Shown: positions 1 to 5,402 of the stretch, piece by piece
How the letters are laid out: every line of letters starts with the position of its first letter
Numbering within the stretch: the stretch's first letter is position 1
From: DATLAN01 sp035527455
Lineage (GTDB): Bacteria; Planctomycetota; Planctomycetia; Pirellulales; Thermoguttaceae
NCBI GenBank assembly: GCA_035527455.1
Contig: DATLAN010000268.1
Location: 1 to 6,724, forward strand
Length of the DNA: 6,724 nt
Direction: 5' to 3'
Made by a program: the position numbers and the translations under genes
Notes under the pieces: model-generated
Told to the model about the DNA's origin: nothing
What the model saw: only the letters and a program-made list of their open reading frames with translations
Databases searched by the model: none

Positions 1-9
1 GCAATTACA

Positions 10-34
10 CGGCGGGCAAGCCCGCCCGCTAAAC
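10..34. repeat. GC-rich palindromic repeat, copy 1
   Basis: A 25-base element that recurs exactly, as its reverse complement, at 2602-2626. Its core (11-26) is a short hairpin: GGCGGGC and GCCCGCC pair across a 2-base AA loop. The match stops cleanly at both ends. It lies in non-coding DNA upstream of the lyase gene. The form fits a dispersed REP-like intergenic palindrome; both copies in this window are outside genes. No transposase is nearby. Confidence 0.75.
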
Positions 35-83
35 GACTGCCGTAAAGGGCCGCAAAGCTGCGATGTCCCGACACGTGGTTATT

Positions 84-90
84 GGGAGAA
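84..90 (+). promoter_or_regulatory. ribosome binding site of the lyase gene
   Basis: GGGAGAA lies about 5 to 7 bases before the ATG at 96. It decides between two in-frame ATGs. The ATG at 63 has no purine-rich box in front of it and would put 11 extra residues ahead of an otherwise standard signal peptide. Confidence 0.65.
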
Positions 91-95
91 CTACC

Positions 96-1982
96 ATGCG
101 ACGAATGCTTGCCTGCACGTTGATCGGCGTGGCAATCTTCACGACCATGCCGTCGATGGCGTACGCCACCGACCTGATCCCGCCGGCCGAGCGGATCAAG
201 ACCGATCGGCCGAGAGTGTTGCTGCGGCCGGCGGCGACCCCGTTGGCCGTTTCGCTGGGGCAACTCGAAGCGATTCCCCGCGACGCGGATTTCCACGCCA
301 TGCTGAGCCAACTGCAAGGCCATCAAAGTGCGTCGGCCCAGGCGATGGTCTGGCTGCTGACCGGCGAGGAAGCGGCGGCGGAGAAGGCCATTGCCCGCAT
401 GCGAGCGTACGAGTTTCCCGGCCAGGTGGATACCTTCCACATCTACTTCCACCTGCTCGAATTCGGCCTGGCCTACGATTGGCTCTACAACTACCCGGGC
501 TTCACCAGGGAAATCAAGGCGGAGGTTCGCGCGAAGGTCTTGCCGCTGGCCCGGTTCGGCTTCAAGCAGACCAATGACCACGTGTTCCACAACTACATCT
601 GGATGTCGGCCGGCGGCACGGCGATTTGGGCGTTGGCCACCGCCGGCGAAGACGACCAGGCCGATCAACTGTTCGCCCAGATCTCCCAGAGGCTCAATCG
701 GGGGCTCTTTCCGGCCATGGAATATCTCGACGGGCTGCCCTGCGAGCCGATGGGCTATTGGGCCTTGTACGATTTCAGCCCCGCCGTGCTGGCCGTCCTG
801 GCCGCGCAGAGCGCGTTCGAGACGGATCTCGTCGGCGCGGTGAAACGGGATCATCACGACTGGCTCGATCGCCACTTCGACAACCTCGTCCAAAGCACGC
901 TGCCCGACATGCGATACATCCCCTGGGGCGATTTGCAGGGAGGCCCCAACGGCGGCGTGACCTACGAGATGGCCGGGGTGATCGACGCCGCGACTTGGGC
1001 ACTGAAATCGCCGCAGGGGGCCTACTTCAGCCGCTGGCTGGCCGGTCGGCGCGGACTTCGACGCTTCTATGGCGACACGGCCGTCTTCTACATGCTCTAC
1101 ACGCGCAACCTGGCCACCCAACCGGCCGTTCCCCGGGCGGCGTTTCTGGCCGGCAACGCCCAGAGCGGGCACTTCATCGCCCGCGGCGGATGGGAGGACG
1201 CCGACACGGTCGTCTCGCTTCGCAGCACCGATCACTTCGGCGACCACAACCATTACGACCAGGGCAGCTTCATGATCTACCGCAACGGGCTGCTGGCGGT
1301 CGATCCGCCCGTCTACAATCACATCCGCGGCCCGCAACAGCAGACCGAACACCACAACACGCTGTTGCTCGGCGGCAGTCCGCAGCGGCCCGCGCGGGGA
1401 CAGTGGTTCAAGACGGTCGAGGACTTCCAGAAGAACCTTGAAGCCGGTGCGAAGCTGGAGACCGGCGACGTGCTCTTCGGCAAGGACGCGGGCACCTGGG
1501 CGGCGGCTGCCTGCCAATTCGCCCAGGCGTACGAGCCCGAGGTGGTGGAGCGTTGTGTGCGGCAATTGCTCTTCGTCCGCCCGGGGATCGTGGTGGTCGT
1601 CGATCACTTGAGCGCACCGGCCGGGCGCGATCTGCCCGAGGTGCAATGGCTGCTGCAAGTGCCGCAGCCGCCGACGATCGAAGGGGCCGTGCTTTCGGCG
1701 TCCAACGGCACGAGCTGGCTGCGTTGTCGGAGCGTTCTGCCCGGCGCAACCGTGCCCGGCGTAACGGCGACTTCAGTGAACACCCACTGCGCGGCTTTCA
1801 GCTATCCCGGAGCGAAGCGGCTGACGCTGGTCCACCTGATCGAAGTCGGCGACGGCCGACCGCCCGACGCAGCGGCCGCGATCACGGCCGAACAAGTCGG
1901 CGCGGCCGTTGAAGTCGCGGTCAATGGCAGAACGTTCACGTTCGCCGCCGAAACACCGTTCGACATCACGGTCAAACGCTGA
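96..1982 (+). CDS. exported heparinase II/III-like polysaccharide lyase candidate
   Basis: A 628-residue protein of the heparinase II/III type. These lyases cleave uronic-acid-containing polysaccharides by beta-elimination outside the cytoplasm. Residues 1-24 form a signal peptide: Arg2-Arg3, a hydrophobic core, then Ala22-Tyr23-Ala24 as a likely cleavage site. The N-terminal part (about 40-340) is helix-rich, as expected for the alpha/alpha toroid domain. It contains His165-Asn166-Tyr167 in an HNYIW motif and Tyr221 in a PMGYWALY motif, in the places where the family carries catalytic Asn/His and Tyr. The heparinase II/III hallmark follows at 379-389 (DHFGDHNHYDQ), then HHN at 419-421. The rest should be a beta-sandwich. 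Known alginate, heparin and related lyases share these features, so the substrate cannot be assigned. The start at 96 is chosen for its ribosome binding site and signal peptide; an in-frame ATG at 63 is the alternative. No sulfatase, sugar transporter or regulator is adjacent. The gene looks intact. Family is secure; lyase activity is inferred. Confidence 0.88.
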   Translation: MRRMLACTLIGVAIFTTMPSMAYATDLIPPAERIKTDRPRVLLRPAATPLAVSLGQLEAIPRDADFHAMLSQLQGHQSASAQAMVWLLTGEEAAAEKAIARMRAYEFPGQVDTFHIYFHLLEFGLAYDWLYNYPGFTREIKAEVRAKVLPLARFGFKQTNDHVFHNYIWMSAGGTAIWALATAGEDDQADQLFAQISQRLNRGLFPAMEYLDGLPCEPMGYWALYDFSPAVLAVLAAQSAFETDLVGAVKRDHHDWLDRHFDNLVQSTLPDMRYIPWGDLQGGPNGGVTYEMAGVIDAATWALKSPQGAYFSRWLAGRRGLRRFYGDTAVFYMLYTRNLATQPAVPRAAFLAGNAQSGHFIARGGWEDADTVVSLRSTDHFGDHNHYDQGSFMIYRNGLLAVDPPVYNHIRGPQQQTEHHNTLLLGGSPQRPARGQWFKTVEDFQKNLEAGAKLETGDVLFGKDAGTWAAAACQFAQAYEPEVVERCVRQLLFVRPGIVVVVDHLSAPAGRDLPEVQWLLQVPQPPTIEGAVLSASNGTSWLRCRSVLPGATVPGVTATSVNTHCAAFSYPGAKRLTLVHLIEVGDGRPPDAAAAITAEQVGAAVEVAVNGRTFTFAAETPFDITVKR

Positions 1983-1988
1983 GTGTTT

Positions 1989-2018
1989 GCGCAAGAATAA
2001 CTTGTACACTTCTTGCGC
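1989..2018 (+). terminator. hairpin just after the lyase gene, possible terminator
   Basis: GCGCAAGAA (1989-1997) and TTCTTGCGC (2010-2018) pair perfectly over 9 bp with a 12-base loop, starting 7 bases after the lyase stop codon. The position suits a 3'-end structure. No run of T follows, so it is not a canonical intrinsic terminator; it may instead protect or process the 3' end. Confidence 0.4.
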
Positions 2019-2020
2019 GA

Positions 2021-2097
2021 GGGTGGCACGCCCTGAGGAACGAAGGGCGTGGTTTGGTAGATTTTGCACGCCCTTCGTTCCTCAGGGCGTGCCACCC
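2021..2097. repeat. perfect 31-bp inverted repeat made of two small palindromes
   Basis: The arms at 2021-2051 and 2067-2097 are exact reverse complements, separated by a 15-base AT-richer loop (2052-2066). Each arm also contains its own hairpin: CACGCCCT and AGGGCGTG pair over 8 bp around a 9-base loop (2027-2051 and 2067-2091). The DNA or RNA can therefore fold either as one long hairpin or as two short ones. This is the layout of a pair of REP elements in opposite orientation (BIME-like). It sits between the lyase gene and the promoter of the next gene, and no protein is encoded in it. If transcribed, the long form would be a 31-bp RNA duplex. Confidence 0.85.
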
Positions 2098-2128
2098 CAT
2101 GGAACAAGTTGTTTCTGCGCGGCGCCTC

Positions 2129-2156
2129 TCGACAGTTTTCGCCGCGGCGGTAGAAT
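2129..2156 (+). promoter_or_regulatory. sigma70-like promoter for the thiamine-binding protein gene
   Basis: TCGACA (2129-2134, five of six matches to TTGACA) and TAGAAT (2151-2156, five of six matches to TATAAT) are separated by 16 bases. Transcription would start near 2163 and give a leader of about 40 bases before the ATG at 2203. The site lies after the lyase gene and its 3' palindromes, so the next gene is probably a separate transcription unit. Confidence 0.6.
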
Positions 2157-2202
2157 GCAGTACGTTGGCGGCCCGAAGAAGTTGACGAAAGGACCTCCTC
2201 CC

Positions 2203-2511
2203 ATGGTCTTGCTTGAATTCAGCATGTTTCCCCTCGACAAGGGGGACAGTTTGAGCCCGTTCGTCGCCCGCAGCCTCGACATCATCGACCGCAGCGGCCT
2301 AGACTACCAGTGCCACGCGATGGGGACCACCCTGGAGGGCCAGTTCGACGAGGTGCTCGACGTGGTCAGGCAATGCTTCGAGGCCATGTCGGCCGACTGC
2401 GATCGGATCGAGTGCTCCATCAAGATCGACTACCGCAAGGGCCGCCGCGGCCGCTTGGAGGGAAAGGTGGCCAGCGTGGAGGAGAAGCTCGGCCGGGCGG
2501 TGAAAAAGTAG
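2203..2511 (+). CDS. MTH1187 family thiamine-binding protein (formerly DUF77)
   Basis: A 102-residue cytosolic protein, about the normal length for this family. It has no signal peptide or membrane segment. Features typical of the family are the N-terminal strand with FSMFPLDKG (residues 6-14), followed by SLSPFVARSLDII, then a strand and turn with HAMGTTLEG and a helix leading into DEVLDVVRQCFEAM. The last third has the strand DRIECSIKIDYRKG and a C-terminal helix. Members form small ferredoxin-like oligomers, and some bind thiamine; their cellular role is poorly defined and may be sensing or buffering of thiamine or a related pyrimidine. The ATG at 2203 is preferred because AAAGGA lies 9 bases upstream and the family homology starts there. 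The open frame reaches back to 1909, but that extension runs through the 31-bp inverted repeat and lyase coding sequence. No thiamine transporter, biosynthesis gene or recognisable TPP riboswitch is next to it. Binding of thiamine here is inferred from the family. Confidence 0.85.
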   Translation: MVLLEFSMFPLDKGDSLSPFVARSLDIIDRSGLDYQCHAMGTTLEGQFDEVLDVVRQCFEAMSADCDRIECSIKIDYRKGRRGRLEGKVASVEEKLGRAVKK

Positions 2512-2532
2512 GCGAGTGAAGGCCGGCCGGGC

Positions 2533-2538
2533 TATAAT
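2533..2538 (+). promoter_or_regulatory. isolated TATAAT -10 box, possible glc operon promoter
   Basis: A perfect TATAAT lies 22 bases after the thiamine-binding protein stop codon. No convincing TTGACA-like box is found 15-19 bases upstream, and there is no TG extension in front of it. If used, it would start transcription near 2545 and give the glcD message a leader of about 200 bases carrying two palindromic repeats. An activator-dependent promoter is possible. Chance occurrence cannot be excluded, although the box stands out in such GC-rich DNA. Confidence 0.4.
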
Positions 2539-2601
2539 GGGGTTAGAGTACAGTTTCTGCGCGCGGTGCGCATGTTTGACGGAGCGAATTGTGGCCAGAA
2601 T

Positions 2602-2626
2602 GTTTAGCGGGCGGGCTTGCCCGCCG
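2602..2626. repeat. GC-rich palindromic repeat, copy 2 (inverted)
   Basis: Exact reverse complement of 10-34 over 25 bases, with the GGCGGGC/GCCCGCC hairpin core at 2610-2625. It lies mid-way in the gap between the thiamine-binding protein gene and glcD. Together the two copies bracket the lyase and thiamine-binding protein genes in inverted orientation. Confidence 0.75.
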
Positions 2627-2693
2627 CTTGGTTGCCGCCAGAGGCCACGTTGGAGTCTGAGTACCGCGAAACGAACAACTGACGCATTGATTA

Positions 2694-2731
2694 TCCCCTC
2701 ACCCTACCCTCTCCCCAGCGGGGCGAGGGGA
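2694..2731. repeat. C-rich/G-rich hairpin repeat upstream of glcD
   Basis: TCCCCTC (2694-2700) pairs with GAGGGGA (2725-2731), and within it CCCC (2713-2716) pairs with GGGG (2720-2723) around a 3-base loop. The left side is a run of CCCT-like units. The element resembles a dispersed intergenic palindrome rather than a terminator, since no T-run follows. Its right arm is the only strongly purine-rich sequence in front of glcD, so it may affect glcD translation. Confidence 0.6.
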
Positions 2732-2751
2732 GATCGATATTCGAGTTGGCG

Positions 2752-4146
2752 ATGATCCATACACCGCTCAGCAGAGAGCTTCGCAAGCACTTGGGCGCCG
2801 AGAACGTGCTCTCGGCCCCGTCGGAATTGGCCGTCTACGATTGCGACGCGCTGACGATCGAGCGGCGTCGGCCCGACGCGGTTGTCTTTCCTCGTTCCAC
2901 CCGGCACGTCGCCGACGTGGTCAAGACCTGCTGCCGCCACGACGTGCCGATCGTTGCCCGGGGGGCGGGCACGAGCCTGGCCGGCGGCTGCGTGCCCAGC
3001 GAGGGCGGCGTGGTGGTCATGCTCACGCGGATGAATCGGATCCTCGAGATCGATCTCCGCGATCGTCTCGCCGTGGTCGAGCCGGGTGTGCTCAACCTCC
3101 AACTCACGCAGAAGCTGGCCGGAACCGGCTACCACTACGCGCCCGACCCGTCCAGCCAAGGCGCCAGCACGATCGGCGGCAACGTGGGCACCAACGCCGG
3201 CGGACCCCACACGCTCCAGCGCGGCGTGACCGTCAACCACGTGCTGGGCCTGGAAGCCGTGGTGGGCGACGGCTCGATCGTTCGCTTGGGACCCGTCGAG
3301 GACCCGGCCGCCTTGGATCTGGTCGGCGTGCTGGTGGGCAGCGAAGGGACCCTGGGCATCGTCACCAAAATCTGGGTGCGGCTGACTCCCGATCCGCAGG
3401 ACTATCGGACGATGCGCGTCATCTTCGACACGGTCGAGGACGCGGCCGGAGCGGTCAGCCGGATCGTTTCGGCGGGCATCATCCCGGCGGCCATGGAGTT
3501 GATGGACCAGGGCATTCTGGCGGCAGTCGAAGAGGCGTTCCATTTCGGCTTCCCTTTGGACGCCGGGGCCGTGCTCGTGATCGAGGTGGACGGCCCGGCC
3601 GCGGGGCTCGATCGGCAACAGCAGCAGATCGTCGAGTTCTGTCGCGCCTCCAAAGCACGAGAGATCATGCAGGCCGACACGGCCGAACAGCGGGCGTCGC
3701 TCTGGAAGTGCCGCAAACTGGCCATCGGAGCCGTGGGCCGCCTGAGCCCCAGCTATGCCATCCAGGACGGCGTCGTGCCGCGAAGCCGGCTGCCGCGCGT
3801 TTTTCGTCGGATCGCCGAGATCAGCGAGAAGCACCAACTGCGGATCGTCAACGTCGCCCACGCCGGCGACGGCAACGTCCATCCGATCGTGCTGTTCGAC
3901 GAAAACGATCCCGAGCAGGTCGAGCGGGCGTTGGCCGCCGGAAGCGAGATCCTCGAAGAGTGCCTTCTGTGCGGCGGCAGCATCTCGGCCGAACACGGCA
4001 TCGGCGTCTCGAAGATCGATTACATGAGCCGGCTGTTCGGCGACGCGGACTTGGAGGCCATGAGGCGCGTCCGCCGGGCCTTCGATCCGGCCGAACGGCT
4101 GAATCGCGGAAAGGTCCTCCCGGCGGCGCGGCGGAACGATGAATGA
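2752..4146 (+). CDS. glcD: glycolate dehydrogenase FAD-binding subunit GlcD
   Basis: A 464-residue FAD-linked oxidase of the GlcD/D-lactate dehydrogenase type. It is the catalytic flavoprotein subunit that oxidises glycolate to glyoxylate at the cytoplasmic face of the membrane together with GlcE and GlcF. The N-terminal FAD-binding domain (about 35-215) shows the pyrophosphate-binding loop GAGTSLAGG at 71-79, followed by DPSSQGASTIGGNVGTNAGG. The C-terminal oxidase domain (about 220-455) has HAGDGNVHP at 370-378 and SAEHGIG at 412-418, both hallmarks of the family. Length is close to the usual 460-500. The start is uncertain: ATG at 2752 is used, with an in-frame TTG at 2746 two codons earlier. 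The nearest strong purine box (2725-2732) is farther away than normal and lies within a hairpin. The last four bases overlap the ATG of glcE, which implies coupled translation. D-lactate or another 2-hydroxy acid is an alternative substrate, but the full DEF set favours glycolate. Confidence 0.92.
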   Translation: MIHTPLSRELRKHLGAENVLSAPSELAVYDCDALTIERRRPDAVVFPRSTRHVADVVKTCCRHDVPIVARGAGTSLAGGCVPSEGGVVVMLTRMNRILEIDLRDRLAVVEPGVLNLQLTQKLAGTGYHYAPDPSSQGASTIGGNVGTNAGGPHTLQRGVTVNHVLGLEAVVGDGSIVRLGPVEDPAALDLVGVLVGSEGTLGIVTKIWVRLTPDPQDYRTMRVIFDTVEDAAGAVSRIVSAGIIPAAMELMDQGILAAVEEAFHFGFPLDAGAVLVIEVDGPAAGLDRQQQQIVEFCRASKAREIMQADTAEQRASLWKCRKLAIGAVGRLSPSYAIQDGVVPRSRLPRVFRRIAEISEKHQLRIVNVAHAGDGNVHPIVLFDENDPEQVERALAAGSEILEECLLCGGSISAEHGIGVSKIDYMSRLFGDADLEAMRRVRRAFDPAERLNRGKVLPAARRNDE

Positions 4147-4162
4147 TGAACGATGAATTAGG
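4135..4162 (+). repeat. 7-base tandem repeat spanning the glcD/glcE junction
   Basis: Three units of the form AAYGATG lie head to tail (4135-4141, 4142-4148, 4149-4155), followed by a degenerate unit AATTAGG (4156-4162) and a partial fifth one beginning AATGA. The run supplies the last codons and stop of glcD as well as the ATG codons at 4143 and 4146 of glcE. Because of it, GlcD ends in Asn-Asp-Glu and GlcE begins Met-Met-Asn-Asp-Glu. Confidence 0.65.
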
Positions 4163-5402
4163 AATGACCACTGAAATCCTGCCTTTGACCGAAACGATCT
4201 CACCGGCCGATGAGGCCGCCGTGGCTGCTGCCGTGCGAGATGCCCACCGGGATCGCAGGGCGATCTATCCGATCGGCGGGGGAACCGGCCTCGATTACGG
4301 CGCGCGCCCGAGCAGGCCGGGCATTGGGCTCTCGCTGGGTGGGCTGAACCGCGTGATCGATTACCCGGCCGACGACATGACGATCACCGTCGAGGCCGGA
4401 ATCACCGTGGCCGAGTTGTTCCGAGTGCTGGCCTCCAAGCGGCAACGGCTCCCGGTCGATATTCCGCAGGCCGACTGGGCAACCATCGGCGGCGTGGTGG
4501 CGACCGCCCCCAGCGGCCCGCGACGATACGCGTTGGGGACGATGCGCGACTACGTGATCGGCCTCCGCGCGGTCGACGGATTGGGCAGCGCCTTTTCCAG
4601 CGGCGGTCGCGTGGTCAAGAACGCCGCCGGATACAACCTCTGCCGATTGCTGGTCGGTTCGCTGGGGACCCTGGGCGTGATTACCCAAGCGACGCTGATG
4701 GTCCGCCCGGTCCCGGAGACCTCGGCCTTGTTGGCGTGCGACGTGCCCGATCTCGACACGGCCGAGCGACTCCTGGCCGCCCTGATACACACGCAAACCG
4801 TTCCGGTGGCCGTCGAGTTGCAGGCCGGGAGTTTCCCACAAGACACTCCCATCCTGGGACCGATGTCCGAGGGCAACGCGGCGCGATTGATCGTCGGCTT
4901 CGAGGGAACCGCGGCGGAAGTCGAGTGGATGGTCGAGCGGCTCGGCGAGGAATGGTGCACCTCGGGCGTTTCCCTGGCGGTGACCGTCGACGACCCGGAA
5001 GCCGGTCCCTTGTGGCGTTGGCTGACGGAGTTCTCCGCCGACGTGCAAATCCGTGTCCGCCCCGGCGCAACGACCGGCGTGATCGGGCGGCTGCTCGAAT
5101 TGGCGCCGCAGTGTTCCATCGTCGCCCATGCCGGCGACGGCGTGATCGGAGTCCACTTGTGCGCATTGGAGCCGGCTGCACTCACGTCGCTCGTTACGCA
5201 GGAGCTTCGTCCGCTTGTGGAAGAGGTCGGGGGCAACCTGGTCGTGCTGTCCTATCCCGAAGAGGCCGAACTGACCCGGCAGGAGATTTGGGGACCGCCC
5301 GGCAGTGCCGCGGCCGTGATGCGGGCGATCAAGGATCGGTTCGATCCGGAAGGCATCTTGAACCCCGGGCGGTTCGTTTTCGACGAGCCAAACGTTCGAT
5401 GA
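4143..5402 (+). CDS. glcE: glycolate dehydrogenase FAD-binding subunit GlcE
   Basis: A 419-residue second FAD-oxidase-type subunit of the glycolate dehydrogenase complex. The FAD-binding domain (about 20-195) has the loop GGGTG at 45-49, IPQADWATIGGVVAT in the region where GlcD has its IGGN motif, RDYVIGLRAV from 135, and KNAAGYNLCRLLVGSLGTLG at 159-178, which is strongly typical of GlcE. The C-terminal part ends with the FDPEGILNPGRF signature. It also carries HAGDG at 329-333, a motif better known from GlcD-type oxidase domains. At 419 residues it is longer than the E. coli protein of about 350. ATG at 4143 overlaps the glcD stop codon (ATGA); ATG at 4146 and 4164 are in-frame alternatives within or just after a 7-base repeat run, and no clear ribosome binding site separates them. 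The first eight residues are probably dispensable repeat-encoded sequence. It ends in a second ATGA overlap with glcF, so the three proteins are likely made together. Confidence 0.88.
   Translation: MMNDELGMTTEILPLTETISPADEAAVAAAVRDAHRDRRAIYPIGGGTGLDYGARPSRPGIGLSLGGLNRVIDYPADDMTITVEAGITVAELFRVLASKRQRLPVDIPQADWATIGGVVATAPSGPRRYALGTMRDYVIGLRAVDGLGSAFSSGGRVVKNAAGYNLCRLLVGSLGTLGVITQATLMVRPVPETSALLACDVPDLDTAERLLAALIHTQTVPVAVELQAGSFPQDTPILGPMSEGNAARLIVGFEGTAAEVEWMVERLGEEWCTSGVSLAVTVDDPEAGPLWRWLTEFSADVQIRVRPGATTGVIGRLLELAPQCSIVAHAGDGVIGVHLCALEPAALTSLVTQELRPLVEEVGGNLVVLSYPEEAELTRQEIWGPPGSAAAVMRAIKDRFDPEGILNPGRFVFDEPNVR

Noticed and set aside
108..116. Lipoprotein signal (Leu-Ala-Cys at residues 5-7) in the lyase
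   Set aside because: The cysteine is too close to the N-terminus, ahead of the hydrophobic core. Ala22-Tyr23-Ala24 is a better ordinary signal peptidase site.
2021..2097. CRISPR repeat or insertion sequence end at the 31-bp inverted repeat
   Set aside because: There is a single inverted pair with a 15-base loop, no regularly spaced direct repeats, and no transposase between or beside the arms.
1909..2202. N-terminal extension of the thiamine-binding protein
   Set aside because: The extension reads through the end of the lyase gene, the inverted repeat and the predicted promoter. Family length and the ribosome binding site support the ATG at 2203.
2111..2563. 11-base direct repeat GTTTCTGCGCG at 2111-2121 and 2553-2563
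   Set aside because: Several exact 11-base matches are expected by chance in a window of this size, and the flanks do not match.
2576..2601. Second promoter for glcD: TTGACG with CAGAAT
   Set aside because: The spacer is only 14 bases and the -10 match is poor, so it is no better than chance.
2516..2755. 79-codon open frame between the thiamine-binding protein gene and glcD
   Set aside because: It consists largely of the repeat at 2602-2626 and the hairpin at 2694-2731, with no family resemblance and no good ribosome binding site.
2704..4203. 499-codon open frame on the minus strand opposite glcD
   Set aside because: It is antisense to a gene with clear family motifs, has no recognisable domain, and its extended length is a normal effect of GC-rich coding DNA. 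Its first residues come from the 7-base repeat region.
4200..5156. 318-codon open frame on the minus strand opposite glcE
   Set aside because: Antisense shadow of glcE with no recognisable domain.
4736..5398. 221-residue N-terminal extension of GlcF
   Set aside because: This is glcE coding DNA read in another frame, with an arginine/glycine-rich shadow composition. GlcF homology begins after the ATG at 5399.
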